Positions 35,695 through 44,832 of a stretch of DNA of 64,000 nucleotides are shown piece by piece. Each line of letters begins with the position of its first letter. The stretch's first letter is position 1. A program made the translations under genes and the position numbers. Source of the DNA: JANMDU01 sp043777675 (GTDB taxonomy: Bacteria > Pseudomonadota > Gammaproteobacteria > Burkholderiales > Burkholderiaceae_C); contig JAYWHR010000072.1 in assembly GCA_043777675.1 (NCBI GenBank), positions 1 to 64,000 of the forward strand, read 5' to 3'. The notes under the pieces are model-generated. The model was not told the origin of the DNA, made no database searches, and worked only from the letters and a program-made list of their open reading frames with translations.

Positions 35695-37011
35695 ATGATG
35701 ATGCGCGACGCTTTGAAAAAACTGAAGAAATGGCTCATTGCGCTTGAGCTGGAAATCATCCTGCACCCGTCTCGCAGGCGCCTTCAGTGGCTGGGGGTAT
35801 TTACCCTGCTGGGGCATCTTGTTTGCTGGTGGCTTTGGACGGAAGTGATGCCCCAAGCTTTCGAAGACGGGCGCGTGCGATTGGCTATTGCGATCACTGG
35901 CCTCGGCCTGATCTGGCCGCCAGCGCGTGATGCTGGCAATTCCCCGGGCATGCGAACTTATTTCACCATTGTTTGCTGGCTTCAGCTCCCGTTCTTTTTC
36001 ATCTGGATGTACTGGATGAATGGTGGGTCGGCGATGTGGATGGCCACAGTCGCTGTGATGATTGTGGTGTATTACCACTTAACCGACTGGCGCTTGGCAA
36101 CGCTGGGCTTGATGGGTGGCGCTATCGCTGCAGGCATGCTGGCCTACTTCACCCTTGGCGTGGCATTAACCCTGCCGTTGGAACATGCTGTTACTTTTCT
36201 TTTTGCTTGGGTGAGCGCGGCTTTGCTGGCTTTGTCGAGCGCAAATTTGCGGCGCGAGCGCCTGCGTAACAGTTTGCAAGTGATTGGCATCATGGCACAT
36301 GAGTTGCGCACGCCTGTTGCAACGATGGCCTTAATCGCACAAGCGATTCGGGGAGAAGCAGTGGCAACGGATGCTTTGCACACCAAGCGCTTAGACGGGT
36401 TAGCCACACGGATGGATGGTCTCACGCGAGCCATCAATCACCACATCGATTTGCAGATGGCCAACGCACGCTACAGCCATCTGCCCAGCCAGAACGAGAC
36501 AATTTCCGCCTACGAACTCGTGCGCAAGGCTGTGGAAGATTATCCTTTTGGTTCGCGTCGTGAAAGCCAATGTGTGCAGATCTTGCTGTACTCAGATTTC
36601 TCATTCATGGGCTCTTCGCGGCAATTTACGCAGGTCATTAACAACATCGTCAAAAATGCATTGTTCTCGCTCAAATCAGCGCAATCGCGCTACGACAGTG
36701 GCGATTTATGCATCGAAATAGGTGAGCGTGACGGGCGAGGCCGCATCCAATTCAAAGACCGAGGCATCGGCATGGGTGCAAACCAACTCAAACTTATCTT
36801 TGAGCCGTTTTACTCTCACGCTAACGAGACCGGCCACGGCTTGGGCTTGGCGTTTTGCAAACAAGTGGTGGAGGCCGCGCAAGGCACGATCATGGTTCAT
36901 GCGGAGCACGCGATGGGCGCTACTTTCACTTTGCAATTGCCTTGCCAGCCAACTTCTGGCGAAGAAAAAAAACGAGCAAATTATGAAGTTTCCCCTTTAT
37001 CACCGGCTTAG
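35695..37011 (+). CDS. membrane sensor histidine kinase, CqsS/LqsS/JqsS type
   Basis: This protein of about 438 residues starts at ATG 35695 (GGGA upstream; longer frame from 35677). The N-terminal ~190 residues contain about six hydrophobic segments and the blocks EVMPQAFEDGRVRLAI and LQLPFFFIWMYWMNGGS, which resemble the receiver of CAI-1/LAI-1 sensors. The kinase part has the H box IMAHELRTPVATM (His202), N box QVINNIVKNALFSL, G1 FKDRGIGMG and GHGLGLAFCKQVVEAA. It lacks a fused receiver domain. Its end overlaps the response-regulator start by 29 bp. It should sense an alpha-hydroxyketone made by the neighbouring synthase. Confidence 0.82.
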   Translation: MMMRDALKKLKKWLIALELEIILHPSRRRLQWLGVFTLLGHLVCWWLWTEVMPQAFEDGRVRLAIAITGLGLIWPPARDAGNSPGMRTYFTIVCWLQLPFFFIWMYWMNGGSAMWMATVAVMIVVYYHLTDWRLATLGLMGGAIAAGMLAYFTLGVALTLPLEHAVTFLFAWVSAALLALSSANLRRERLRNSLQVIGIMAHELRTPVATMALIAQAIRGEAVATDALHTKRLDGLATRMDGLTRAINHHIDLQMANARYSHLPSQNETISAYELVRKAVEDYPFGSRRESQCVQILLYSDFSFMGSSRQFTQVINNIVKNALFSLKSAQSRYDSGDLCIEIGERDGRGRIQFKDRGIGMGANQLKLIFEPFYSHANETGHGLGLAFCKQVVEAAQGTIMVHAEHAMGATFTLQLPCQPTSGEEKKRANYEVSPLSPA

Positions 37012-37984
37012 TGGCGTGGTTTTTCTCGACGATGAGACGCCCTATTTGGAGATGCTGGCAATGGTGTTGCCGCAGGATTGGCCGATCCGTTTTTACACGC
37101 GCATGGACGATTTCTTAGCGCAAATGAATCACGACACTCAGCTTTGGGAAGATGATGTCGCACTTCATCAAAGTATGGTCAATCAATGGTATGCGGGCAA
37201 GTCATTGCCCAGGATGGTGATTGACTATTGGCGCTCATGTGTGCAGCGCCACGGCCTGACCAATATTGCAGTCGTCGACTACGCCATGCCTGCAGCCAAT
37301 GGCCTTGAGGTGCTTAAAGCGACCCCGGCTTGGCCGATGCATCGTGTTTTACTGACAGGAAAAGCCGATGAATACACAGCAGTTGAAGCATTCAACGACG
37401 GCCTGATCGATCGTTATGTGACGAAACAAACACCGGATTTGGTACAAAGACTCACGCAAGTGATGGGGCAGCTCCAGCACGCACCGATGGATATGCATGA
37501 TGGTATTTGGCGCAATATCTTACGCCGCGGTCAACTCATGGCGCTGCAAGATCGTGCAGTGCAGCTGGAACTCAAAGCTTGGGTGAAAACGAATGATTGC
37601 GTTGAGTACGTCGTGTTGACCGAGCCATTTGGCTTGCTTGCGCTTGACTCAGCAGGGATGGCGCATTGGCTTCAGTTTGAGATGCACAAAGATATCAGCC
37701 ACGCGGTTGAGCTTGCCAAGGTGGCCGGAGTCGATGGGCTCACTGTAGAAGGCTTGGCGCAAGGGCAACTGCTCACCGATTTAGAGTGGACGCACGCCTT
37801 GGGTTCGACGGCCGCGCCTCAGGCCGCGCCTGCCATGGCTTGGGGCACAGGCGGGCATTTGATGGCAGCGCATTTCCCCCAGCATGCGCTGGGTACGATT
37901 GGATTAAGCCACCGCGCGTTTCTGGACAACCAGCCCGAGCGCGGTGTTGATCTGGACGAGCACCCTCGCTCAGGCCGCCAGTAA
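36983..37984 (+). CDS. LqsR/JqsR-like response regulator
   Basis: This protein of 333 residues starts at ATG 36983 inside the end of the kinase gene, indicating translational coupling. The receiver domain has the acidic pair FLDDE (Asp16-Asp17), phospho-acceptor Asp99 in VVDYAMPAANGLEVL, Thr125 and Lys127 in LLTGKADE, followed by AVEAFNDGLIDRYVTKQ, a stretch typical of regulators and receivers in Cqs/Lqs systems. About 50 extra residues (DDFLAQMNHDTQLWEDD...) are inserted before the Asp, as in LqsR-type proteins. The C-terminal half has no recognised DNA-binding domain. Convergent overlap with the synthase gene is 15 bp. Confidence 0.8.
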   Translation: MKFPLYHRLSGVVFLDDETPYLEMLAMVLPQDWPIRFYTRMDDFLAQMNHDTQLWEDDVALHQSMVNQWYAGKSLPRMVIDYWRSCVQRHGLTNIAVVDYAMPAANGLEVLKATPAWPMHRVLLTGKADEYTAVEAFNDGLIDRYVTKQTPDLVQRLTQVMGQLQHAPMDMHDGIWRNILRRGQLMALQDRAVQLELKAWVKTNDCVEYVVLTEPFGLLALDSAGMAHWLQFEMHKDISHAVELAKVAGVDGLTVEGLAQGQLLTDLEWTHALGSTAAPQAAPAMAWGTGGHLMAAHFPQHALGTIGLSHRAFLDNQPERGVDLDEHPRSGRQ

Positions 37985-39235
37985 AGCCATATTTGAATTG
38001 CTGGCGCGCGACATTGCAGCGCGGCGCGCTAAAGGCCAATCCCAAGGCTTAGCCATCGGTGCGATCTCCCGTGCAACATCCAGCACATGCGCTAGTTCCG
38101 CATTAGTGATATTGCTGCTCAATGTCAGCCGCACCATCGTACGATTGCGACTCGTTGCTGGCGCGCAAAAAACAGCGCCAAATACGCCTCGCTCCTCTAG
38201 CAAATCGCGCAAAACCATAGTAGCTGGCTCCGTGCCGGATTCCAAGGCAATGATTTGCTCGGTGCCTTGGTGCACGGGGTATCCCAGATCGGCCAAGCCC
38301 TCGCGCAATTGGCGCGAGAAATGCATCAGGCGCTCCCGTGCGCCATCGCTGCGTTTGATCACCTCCATCGTGGCGCTAAGCGCAGCAATCTCATGCGGCA
38401 GTAAGCAAGAGCTAAACATATTCGGATAACTGAAGCTCAGCACATAATTGCGCATAGCTGCAGGCACAGTGAAATAACCCGCTCGACCGGCGAATGCTTT
38501 GGCCAAACTGGCTGTGATGAAATGCACCTGCTCAGATAATCCCAGCTCAGCACACAGGCCAGCGCCCCCTGGCCCATGCGTGCCCAGCGAGTGAGATTCA
38601 TCCACCAAAATCATGCTGCCAGCTTGCCTTGCAACTTCCACGATATCGGCCAATGGACAGATCGCGCCCGTTGTGCTGTAAACCGAATCAACAATCACAA
38701 TGCCTGGGCCATTGCGCGCCATCAACCGCGCTAAATGCGCTGCATCATTGTGGCGAAAGGGTTGAGCGGGTGCTTTGGCCGCTCGCGCGCCTTCCCAAAG
38801 CGACATATGCGCTAACGTGTCGATGTACACCGGCGTCTGCTCATCGGCAATGGCTTGTAGCAAGCCTAGATTGGCTGTGTAGCCCGATTGGCAGATCAAG
38901 CCATCTTCTTTGCCGATCCATTTCGCCAAGCCGCGCTCCAAATCACGCACCGGATGCTCGCCATGTAAAAACACACTGGATTGGATAGCAAACTCTGCAT
39001 CGCGATGCATCGCCAGCGATTGCGCTTTGACAATATCGGGGTGCCCGGTGAGCGCCAGGTAATCGTTGCCATTGAGCCGCACGGCATTGGCGTCGGGCGT
39101 GCGCCCATGAAGCAGGGAGCGCCCGCCCCATTGCTCGTTCCAGCGTTGTGCAAAGTCTCGCTCAATGCGTTGATGCAAATGTGCAGAAATGTCAGGATCG
39201 CAAGGAAAATACTCAGATGCAAGAGACCAGTTCAT
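37970..39235 (-). CDS. cqsA: alpha-hydroxyketone autoinducer synthase (CqsA/LqsA/JqsA)
   Basis: This 421-residue PLP-dependent enzyme of the alpha-oxoamine synthase family resembles CqsA of Vibrio and LqsA of Legionella, which condense acyl-CoA with an amino-acid-derived substrate to make CAI-1 or LAI-1 type signals. Support: the N-terminal block HGRTPDANAVRLNGNDYLAL, VDESHSLGTHGPGG (Asp212, His215) and the PLP lysine Lys246 in ITASLAKAFAGRAGYF. It is not beside other bio genes, as a biotin synthase-type KBL/BioF would be, but next to a matching kinase and regulator. It lies tail to tail with the regulator gene. AGGTG precedes the start. Confidence 0.88.
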   Translation of the reverse strand: MNWSLASEYFPCDPDISAHLHQRIERDFAQRWNEQWGGRSLLHGRTPDANAVRLNGNDYLALTGHPDIVKAQSLAMHRDAEFAIQSSVFLHGEHPVRDLERGLAKWIGKEDGLICQSGYTANLGLLQAIADEQTPVYIDTLAHMSLWEGARAAKAPAQPFRHNDAAHLARLMARNGPGIVIVDSVYSTTGAICPLADIVEVARQAGSMILVDESHSLGTHGPGGAGLCAELGLSEQVHFITASLAKAFAGRAGYFTVPAAMRNYVLSFSYPNMFSSCLLPHEIAALSATMEVIKRSDGARERLMHFSRQLREGLADLGYPVHQGTEQIIALESGTEPATMVLRDLLEERGVFGAVFCAPATSRNRTMVRLTLSSNITNAELAHVLDVAREIAPMAKPWDWPLARRAAMSRASNSNMALLAA

Positions 39236-39435
39236 GAAACACCTCGAAATAAATTGTTAAGAGGTATCCATTGCAACGAAATCTAACGATCTTAGGTACG
39301 CAGCCCCGGTAATATTGACAGTGATTTTTGTCCTAACCCCCTATTTGCTTTGTGTTACGACTGGTATTTCAGACATATTTCATGGAAAACGGCGTTGTTC
39401 GTCAAAGCGGGGATAATTCAGGCAGGACGAAATAA

Positions 39436-40239
39436 ATGAGTATCACCATCAAAGATCAAGCCGCAGCCGTTGGTATGCGCCTGGCAGGCCGCTTAGCCTC
39501 CGAAGTTCTAGACTTTCTCGCGCCGCATGTCAAACCGGGCGTGACAACGATGGCGCTGGACAAACTCGCGCTGGATTTCATCATCAATGTGCAGGGTTGT
39601 AAATCTGCCACAGTCGGCTACGCCCCGCCAGGTTATCCGCCGTTTCCGGGATCGATTTGTACCTCTGTCAATCATGTCGTCTGTCACGGTATGCCTAGCG
39701 AAAAAGCTTTGAAAAAGGGTGACATCATCAACATTGATGTGACCGTGATCAAAGATGGCTGGCACGGTGATACGAGCCGCATGTTTCATGTGGGAGAAAT
39801 CTCGCCCTTTGCCAAGCGCTTGTGCGCGGTCACCTATGAATGCATGTGGAAGGGCATTGAGCAAGTCAAGCCCGGAGCGAAATTAGGCGATATCGGCTCG
39901 GCAATTCAGCGCTATGCGGAGACGCAGGGCTACAGCGTCGTGCGCGAATTCTGCGGCCACGGCATCGGCCAGAAGTTTCATGAAGAACCGCAAATCTTGC
40001 ATTACGGCAAGGCTGGCACGGGTGATGTGATTGAAGAGGGCATGTGCTTCACGGTAGAGCCGATGATCAATATGGGTCGCAAAGATATTCGTGAGCTGGG
40101 TGATGGTTGGACGATTGTGACGAAAGATCATTCGCTGTCTGCCCAGTGGGAGCACACCGTGCTCGTGACGCGAGAAGGCTATGAGCTGATGACGGTCTCC
40201 GCAGGCTCGCCGCCGCCACCCGCTTGGCTTTCTGCTTAA
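39436..40239 (+). CDS. map: methionine aminopeptidase, type I
   Basis: This 267-residue metallopeptidase removes the initiator methionine. Metal ligands are Asp101 and Asp112 (INIDVTVIKDGWHGD), His175 (FCGHGIGQKFHEEP), Glu208 (FTVEPM) and Glu239 (QWEHTVLV); the His84 region VVCHGMP is also present. Length is normal. It is followed by glnD after 34 bp, an arrangement seen in many proteobacteria where map, rpsB and glnD are near each other. Confidence 0.97.
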   Translation: MSITIKDQAAAVGMRLAGRLASEVLDFLAPHVKPGVTTMALDKLALDFIINVQGCKSATVGYAPPGYPPFPGSICTSVNHVVCHGMPSEKALKKGDIINIDVTVIKDGWHGDTSRMFHVGEISPFAKRLCAVTYECMWKGIEQVKPGAKLGDIGSAIQRYAETQGYSVVREFCGHGIGQKFHEEPQILHYGKAGTGDVIEEGMCFTVEPMINMGRKDIRELGDGWTIVTKDHSLSAQWEHTVLVTREGYELMTVSAGSPPPPAWLSA

Positions 40240-40252
40240 TCTATTTACTCCT

Positions 40253-40310
40253 AATTTGTGAGCACTCCGCGCAATGAATACGCCGGCTAGCATCTCATTT
40301 CGCTCAAAAA
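40253..40310 (+). repeat. dispersed GCCGGC-core repeat, copy 8 (partial)
   Basis: tgagcactccgcgcaatgaa followed by tacgccggctagcatctc. The core spacing matches the others (gcgca, 7 nt, tgccggcta position), but the similarity is lower. It covers the glnD start codon, so the first residues MNTPASISFRSK come from it. Confidence 0.6.
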
Positions 40311-42940
40311 AGCAGGCTGTTTTAGAGAAATTCGCCGCCACGGGTGCATCCACACGCAGCGTGAAGCTGCAATTGCGTGAGCTCTCGGGCGTAGCCGATG
40401 AGGTGCTGCGCCAGTTGTGGTGTGATGCGCAGTTTCCATCTGGCTGCGCGCTCTTGGCGGTGGGCGGCTATGGGCGCGCGGAGTTATTTCCGCATTCGGA
40501 TATCGATGTTTTGATCTTGCTCAGCGATGAGCAAAGCGCGCAGGATGATGAGCATTTCAAGACGAGTGCCAGTAGCTTCATTACCGCTTGCTGGGACGCC
40601 GGCCTAGAGATCGGCTCCAGCGTGCGCAGCGTGAGCGAATGCGTGAGCGAAGCAGAAAAAGATGTGACGGTGCAAACCAGTTTGCTCGAATCTCGCCTGC
40701 TCGCTGGCAATGCCTCACTGCACAAAATCTTCTTAAAAACCTATCGAGCCGCGCTTGATCCCAAAGCCTTCTACACCGCTAAAACTTTGGAAATGCGCCA
40801 ACGGCACACCAAGTTTGAAGATACGCCTTATTCGCTAGAGCCCAACTGCAAAGAGTCTCCCGGCGGCTTGCGTGATTTGCAATTGATTCTCTGGCTGACC
40901 AAGGCGACAGGTTTGGGTAAAAGCTGGGATGATCTGGCTCGCAAAGGCCTAGCCACAGCGCGCGAAGTGCGTGAACTCAAGCGCAATGAAGCGCTGCTCA
41001 GCCTAGTGCGCGCGCGCCTGCACATCGCGGCCAAACGGCGCGAAGATCGCTTAGTGTTTGATTTGCAGCATCAAGTGGCCGAGAGCTTTGGCTATTGTGC
41101 TGAAGCAGAAAGTCACTCCCAAGGCAAATCGGCGAGAAGAGCCAGCGAGCAGCTGATGAAGCGCTATTACTGGGCGGCCAAAGCCGTGACGCAGCTCGCG
41201 CAAATCCTGCTGCTCAATATTGAAGAGCGCCTGTTTGCTCAAAACCAAACCCTGCATTGGATCAACGAACGCTTTGCCGACAAAGCGGGCATGATTGAAG
41301 TGACCAGCGATGAGCTGTATCAAAAGCATCCTCACGCGATTCTTGAGACGTTTCATATTTATCAGACGACTGTGGGCGTCAAAGGCCTCTCCGCGCGTAC
41401 CCTGCGAGCGCTCTACAACGCACGCGGCATCATGAATGCGAGCTTTCGCAAAGACCCGGCCAATCGCGCGATGTTTTTGAAAATCTTGCAGTTCCCCCAA
41501 GGCATCACGCATGCCACGCGCCTGATGAACCAAACATCCGTGCTGGGGCGCTATCTCTGGGTGTTTCGCAAAATTGTCGGCCAGATGCAGCACGACCTGT
41601 TTCATGTCTACACCGTGGATCAACATATCCTCATGGTGCTGCGCAATGTGCGCCGCTTCTTCATGGCCGAGCATACGCATGAGTATCCGTTTTGCAGTCA
41701 ACTCGCGGCTGGCTGGGATAAGCCTTGGATTCTCTACACCGCTGCGCTCTTTCACGATATCGCTAAAGGCCGCGGCGGCGATCATTCCGATCTCGGCGCC
41801 ATGGAAGTCAAAACCTTCTGCCGCGAGCACGGTATTGCCAAAGAAGATGCGCTGCTGATCGCCTTCCTCGTGCAGCATCATCTCGTGATGAGCTCAACAG
41901 CGCAAAAGCAAGATTTGAGCGATCCGGATGTGATCACCGCCTTCGCCAGCAAAGTGGGCAATGAGCGCTACCTGACTGCGCTCTACTTACTCACTGTGGC
42001 CGATATTCGCGGCACTTCGCCTAAAGTGTGGAACGCCTGGAAAGGGAAACTGCTTGAAGATCTCTACAAGCTCACACTGCGCAGCTTTGGTGGCCGCGCA
42101 CCCGATGCCAGTGCCCAAGTGCAAGCGCGTAAAAATGAAGCCTTAGAAAAAATGGCGCTCTATGCGATGCCCCATGAAGCTGAAAAAGCTTTGTGGAGCA
42201 CGCTGGAGGTGAGTTATTTTTTGCGCCATGATGCAAACGACATCGCTTGGCATGCTAGACAGATATCGCGCTATGTGGATACAGGCGCTGCAAAATCTAT
42301 AGCGGCTCACGCATATTCTACGCCGGCTAACGAGGCAAAACAGCCCAATAATCCTCTGAAAGCTGCTATCGTGCGCTCCCGCCTCTCCCCGGTGGGCGAA
42401 GGTATCCAAGTGCTGGTGTACACACCCGATCAAAGCGATTTGTTTGCGCGCATTTGCGGCTTCTTCGACAGCGAAAGCTTCTCCATCCTCGATGCACGCA
42501 TTCATACCGCCAACAACGGCTATGCCTTAGACACTTTCCAAGTCGTCAGCAACAGTTTGGGCGAACATCACCGCGAGTTGATGCAAATGATTGAAACGGA
42601 GCTGCCGCGCACGCTTCTCGCCCAAGGCGAGCTGCCGCCACCGGCCAAAGCCCGCTTTTCTCGCCGCGTTAAGAGCTTTCCCATCGCCCCGCGCGTGAGC
42701 CTCGCCCCCGATGACAAAGCCCAGCGCTGGCTCCTCACCGTCAGCTGCTCAGACCGCAGCGGCTTGCTGTATTCCATCGCCCGTATCCTCGCCAAACACC
42801 GCATCAACCTTCAACTCGCCAAAGTCATGACACTAGGCGAACGCGTCGAAGATAACTTCCTGATTGATGGCGCTGAGTTGCAACACAACAAAAAACAAAT
42901 CGAGATCGAGACAGAGCTGCTGCAGGTGCTGAGCAGTTAA
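40274..42940 (+). CDS. glnD: [protein-PII] uridylyltransferase GlnD
   Basis: This 888-residue bifunctional enzyme adds or removes UMP from PII proteins in response to glutamine, controlling nitrogen assimilation. The nucleotidyltransferase motif GGYGRAELFPHSDIDVLIL is near residues 64-82. The HD domain includes FHDIAKGRGGDHSDLG. Two C-terminal ACT domains start near VYTPDQSDLFARICGFF and VSCSDRSGLLYSIARIL. The dispersed repeat at 42291-42345 encodes SIAAHAYSTPANEAKQ in the linker before the ACT domains, and another covers the start codon. No strong ribosome site precedes ATG 40274. Confidence 0.96.
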   Translation: MNTPASISFRSKKQAVLEKFAATGASTRSVKLQLRELSGVADEVLRQLWCDAQFPSGCALLAVGGYGRAELFPHSDIDVLILLSDEQSAQDDEHFKTSASSFITACWDAGLEIGSSVRSVSECVSEAEKDVTVQTSLLESRLLAGNASLHKIFLKTYRAALDPKAFYTAKTLEMRQRHTKFEDTPYSLEPNCKESPGGLRDLQLILWLTKATGLGKSWDDLARKGLATAREVRELKRNEALLSLVRARLHIAAKRREDRLVFDLQHQVAESFGYCAEAESHSQGKSARRASEQLMKRYYWAAKAVTQLAQILLLNIEERLFAQNQTLHWINERFADKAGMIEVTSDELYQKHPHAILETFHIYQTTVGVKGLSARTLRALYNARGIMNASFRKDPANRAMFLKILQFPQGITHATRLMNQTSVLGRYLWVFRKIVGQMQHDLFHVYTVDQHILMVLRNVRRFFMAEHTHEYPFCSQLAAGWDKPWILYTAALFHDIAKGRGGDHSDLGAMEVKTFCREHGIAKEDALLIAFLVQHHLVMSSTAQKQDLSDPDVITAFASKVGNERYLTALYLLTVADIRGTSPKVWNAWKGKLLEDLYKLTLRSFGGRAPDASAQVQARKNEALEKMALYAMPHEAEKALWSTLEVSYFLRHDANDIAWHARQISRYVDTGAAKSIAAHAYSTPANEAKQPNNPLKAAIVRSRLSPVGEGIQVLVYTPDQSDLFARICGFFDSESFSILDARIHTANNGYALDTFQVVSNSLGEHHRELMQMIETELPRTLLAQGELPPPAKARFSRRVKSFPIAPRVSLAPDDKAQRWLLTVSCSDRSGLLYSIARILAKHRINLQLAKVMTLGERVEDNFLIDGAELQHNKKQIEIETELLQVLSS
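42291..42345 (+). repeat. dispersed GCCGGC-core repeat, copy 9
   Basis: aaaatctatagcggctcacg followed by catattctacgccggctaac. It lies within glnD, sense strand, between the HD domain region and the first ACT domain. The translation is KSIAAHAYSTPANEA. Confidence 0.92.
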
Positions 42941-43049
42941 GCTTTGCTGCCCAAGGATGAAGAATTACTCAAAGCCCGTTTGCAAAATCGGCAAATGCAG
43001 TAGTAAATAGTCTGAGCTCCGATGAGTCTTTTTCAAACTCTGATTCGAG

Positions 43050-43799
43050 TTACTTCGTTTGCCCAACCATCCAAGCTGCCACTTGCTTGGCAGCATCGTC
43101 TGTTGCTGCCCTAAGCGCTCGTACGCCACCCGCTGCATCTTGGCTGGGCGCGGGGGCTTTGGCTAGGACCGTGGTTTGTGCGGCAAGCTGATTGCCTTGA
43201 AACAGGCTAGCGCGCAGGCGCAAAATGCCTTGGCTTTTATCGGGGCTCTCGAAGAGGTGGCTGAATTCATCGAGCTCAATGCGCAGCGTGAAGGGGGCTG
43301 AGCCTTCCGCATTTAGCACGGGGCTCTGAAGCGACAGGGCATCGCGGATGCGCTCTCGCACGAGCTGGGCGGGGGGCACGCTCCAGCGGGCTCCTGCATA
43401 GGGGCGCAGCTCTTGGGGGTTGCTGTATTGCAGGCGGTAGAGCAGGGCGGGGCTTTGCAAGCTACCGCTGGCTTCGATCTCGGGCAGGGCAATCGCGGCT
43501 GTGCGTGTGGTGCTTGGTGTGACGCTGAGCGTGGGGCTGCGTGTGGCGTTCAGCGAAGCATTTTGCAGCTGGGCATTGAGCATCGGGCCGAAGTCGTACA
43601 CGGTTTTCAGCGCGGGGGGCTGGGGGGTGCTGCAGGCGGTTAGAGCGGCGGCTATGAGCAGGAATATCGCTAAAAATGAGAAGCGCTTGATAACGGCGTT
43701 TTCCAGCTCGTTTTTAAAGACTTTTGGGCAGGTAGCCGGCATAGAATATGCGCAGACTGCTATTGATTTGGTAGTAATGGTGTTCATGATCCGTATCAT
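43050..43799 (-). CDS. ABC-type transport auxiliary lipoprotein (PqiC/MlaX-like)
   Basis: This 249-residue lipoprotein follows the Mla-like MCE gene and matches the ABC_trans_aux family that works with MCE lipid transporters in the periplasm. The lipobox is LTAC (Cys56). Its ATG at 43799 overlaps the MCE stop (ATGA). Unusually, about 35 residues (MNTITTKSIAVCAYSMPATC...) lie ahead of the hydrophobic signal core, and these derive from a dispersed repeat. The mature part includes ARWSVPPAQLVRERIRDAL, a family-like block. Confidence 0.85.
   Translation of the reverse strand: MIRIMNTITTKSIAVCAYSMPATCPKVFKNELENAVIKRFSFLAIFLLIAAALTACSTPQPPALKTVYDFGPMLNAQLQNASLNATRSPTLSVTPSTTRTAAIALPEIEASGSLQSPALLYRLQYSNPQELRPYAGARWSVPPAQLVRERIRDALSLQSPVLNAEGSAPFTLRIELDEFSHLFESPDKSQGILRLRASLFQGNQLAAQTTVLAKAPAPSQDAAGGVRALRAATDDAAKQVAAWMVGQTK
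43712..43772 (-). repeat. dispersed GCCGGC-core repeat, copy 10 (opposite strand)
   Basis: On the minus strand this reads aatcaatagcagtctgcgca then tattctatgccggctacctg. It is the only clear copy in this orientation. It lies between the coupled start codon and the signal core of the auxiliary lipoprotein, where it reads SIAVCAYSMPATC. Confidence 0.92.
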
Positions 43800-44809
43800 T
43801 TCGCAGGTGCCGTGAAACCGCGCTCGCCGGGGCCGGGGGGCACGGGGGCATTTCCGAAGAGGAGGCTTTGAGGGTTATCGGTGAGCTCGCTGGCGGCGCG
43901 ATCCATGGCGCGAGCGGCGCGGGAGGCATCATCGATGGCGCGGCTGGCGCGGGGCAGGGTGTTGGCGCTCAGGGATTGCGCGCCTTGGCTAATGGCTTGC
44001 GTGGCGCTACCTAGGTTGCTCAGGCTCTCGTTAATGCGGTCAAGCGTGCCGCCTTTTTCGCCCGCACGCTGCGCCAGGCTGTTGAAACTGTTGACGGCTT
44101 GGTTGGCTTGCTGAGCTGTTTTATTCAGCTCGCCAGCAGTGCCTTGCAGGGCTTGCATGGTGCCGCGCGTATCGCGTACCAAAGCGGGAATATCGGTGCG
44201 CTCGGGGCCAAGCTGGGCATCGAGAATTTTTTGCATCGCGCTGATTTGGGTGGAAACATTGCTCGCGCTCGCACCCACGGCTTGTATGCTGCTGACGATA
44301 ATTTTCTGGTTGTCAGTGGATAGCAATTGGTTGAGTTGCTTGGTGGACGCTTCGATTTGTAGAAGTAGGCTTGCACCTTGCTCTGTGACTTTGGTCAGCA
44401 AGCTGGGTTTGAGCGGAATTTGTGCGATTTGAGCAGACGATAGATCGAGCTTGTCGTTGGATGCGCCATCGTCATCAAGTTGAATGTAAGCCAAGCCCGT
44501 CACACCTTGGTAGCCGAGCGTGGCATACGTTGATTTGGTCAGCGGAAGGCCCTGATCCACGCCCAAGCGAATGAGCACGTTGCCGCGCTGTTTCGGGTCA
44601 AACTCAATGCTATCAACCTTGCCCACCGAAATGCCTCGGTAGCGCACGGCAGCTTGGGTAGATAGACCGGTGACGGATTCTCGTGTGGAAATCTCTAGGG
44701 TATCGCGCGCGCGGTTGTCTCGCATCAGCCAAGTGGCAAGTGCCACAAGCAGCGCCGTCATCAAAATAACGAATGCACCGGCGGCTAGAGCGTGTGATTT
44801 GTTTTCCAT
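43796..44809 (-). CDS. MCE/MlaD-family lipid transport protein
   Basis: This 337-residue protein is anchored by one N-terminal membrane segment (about 11-31, AGAFVILMTALLVALATWL) and has the MCE domain VRYRGISVGKVDSIEFD then GYQGVTGLAYIQLD. The C-terminal ~200 residues are helical (coiled-coil-like) with repeated Gln/Ala/Ser. It forms the periplasmic lipid shuttle part of an Mla-like complex with the permease and ATPase upstream. The gap to the ATPase gene is 23 bp. Confidence 0.94.
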   Translation of the reverse strand: MENKSHALAAGAFVILMTALLVALATWLMRDNRARDTLEISTRESVTGLSTQAAVRYRGISVGKVDSIEFDPKQRGNVLIRLGVDQGLPLTKSTYATLGYQGVTGLAYIQLDDDGASNDKLDLSSAQIAQIPLKPSLLTKVTEQGASLLLQIEASTKQLNQLLSTDNQKIIVSSIQAVGASASNVSTQISAMQKILDAQLGPERTDIPALVRDTRGTMQALQGTAGELNKTAQQANQAVNSFNSLAQRAGEKGGTLDRINESLSNLGSATQAISQGAQSLSANTLPRASRAIDDASRAARAMDRAASELTDNPQSLLFGNAPVPPGPGERGFTAPAK

Positions 44810-44832
44810 GGTGAGGTGTCCTAAAAAAGATA

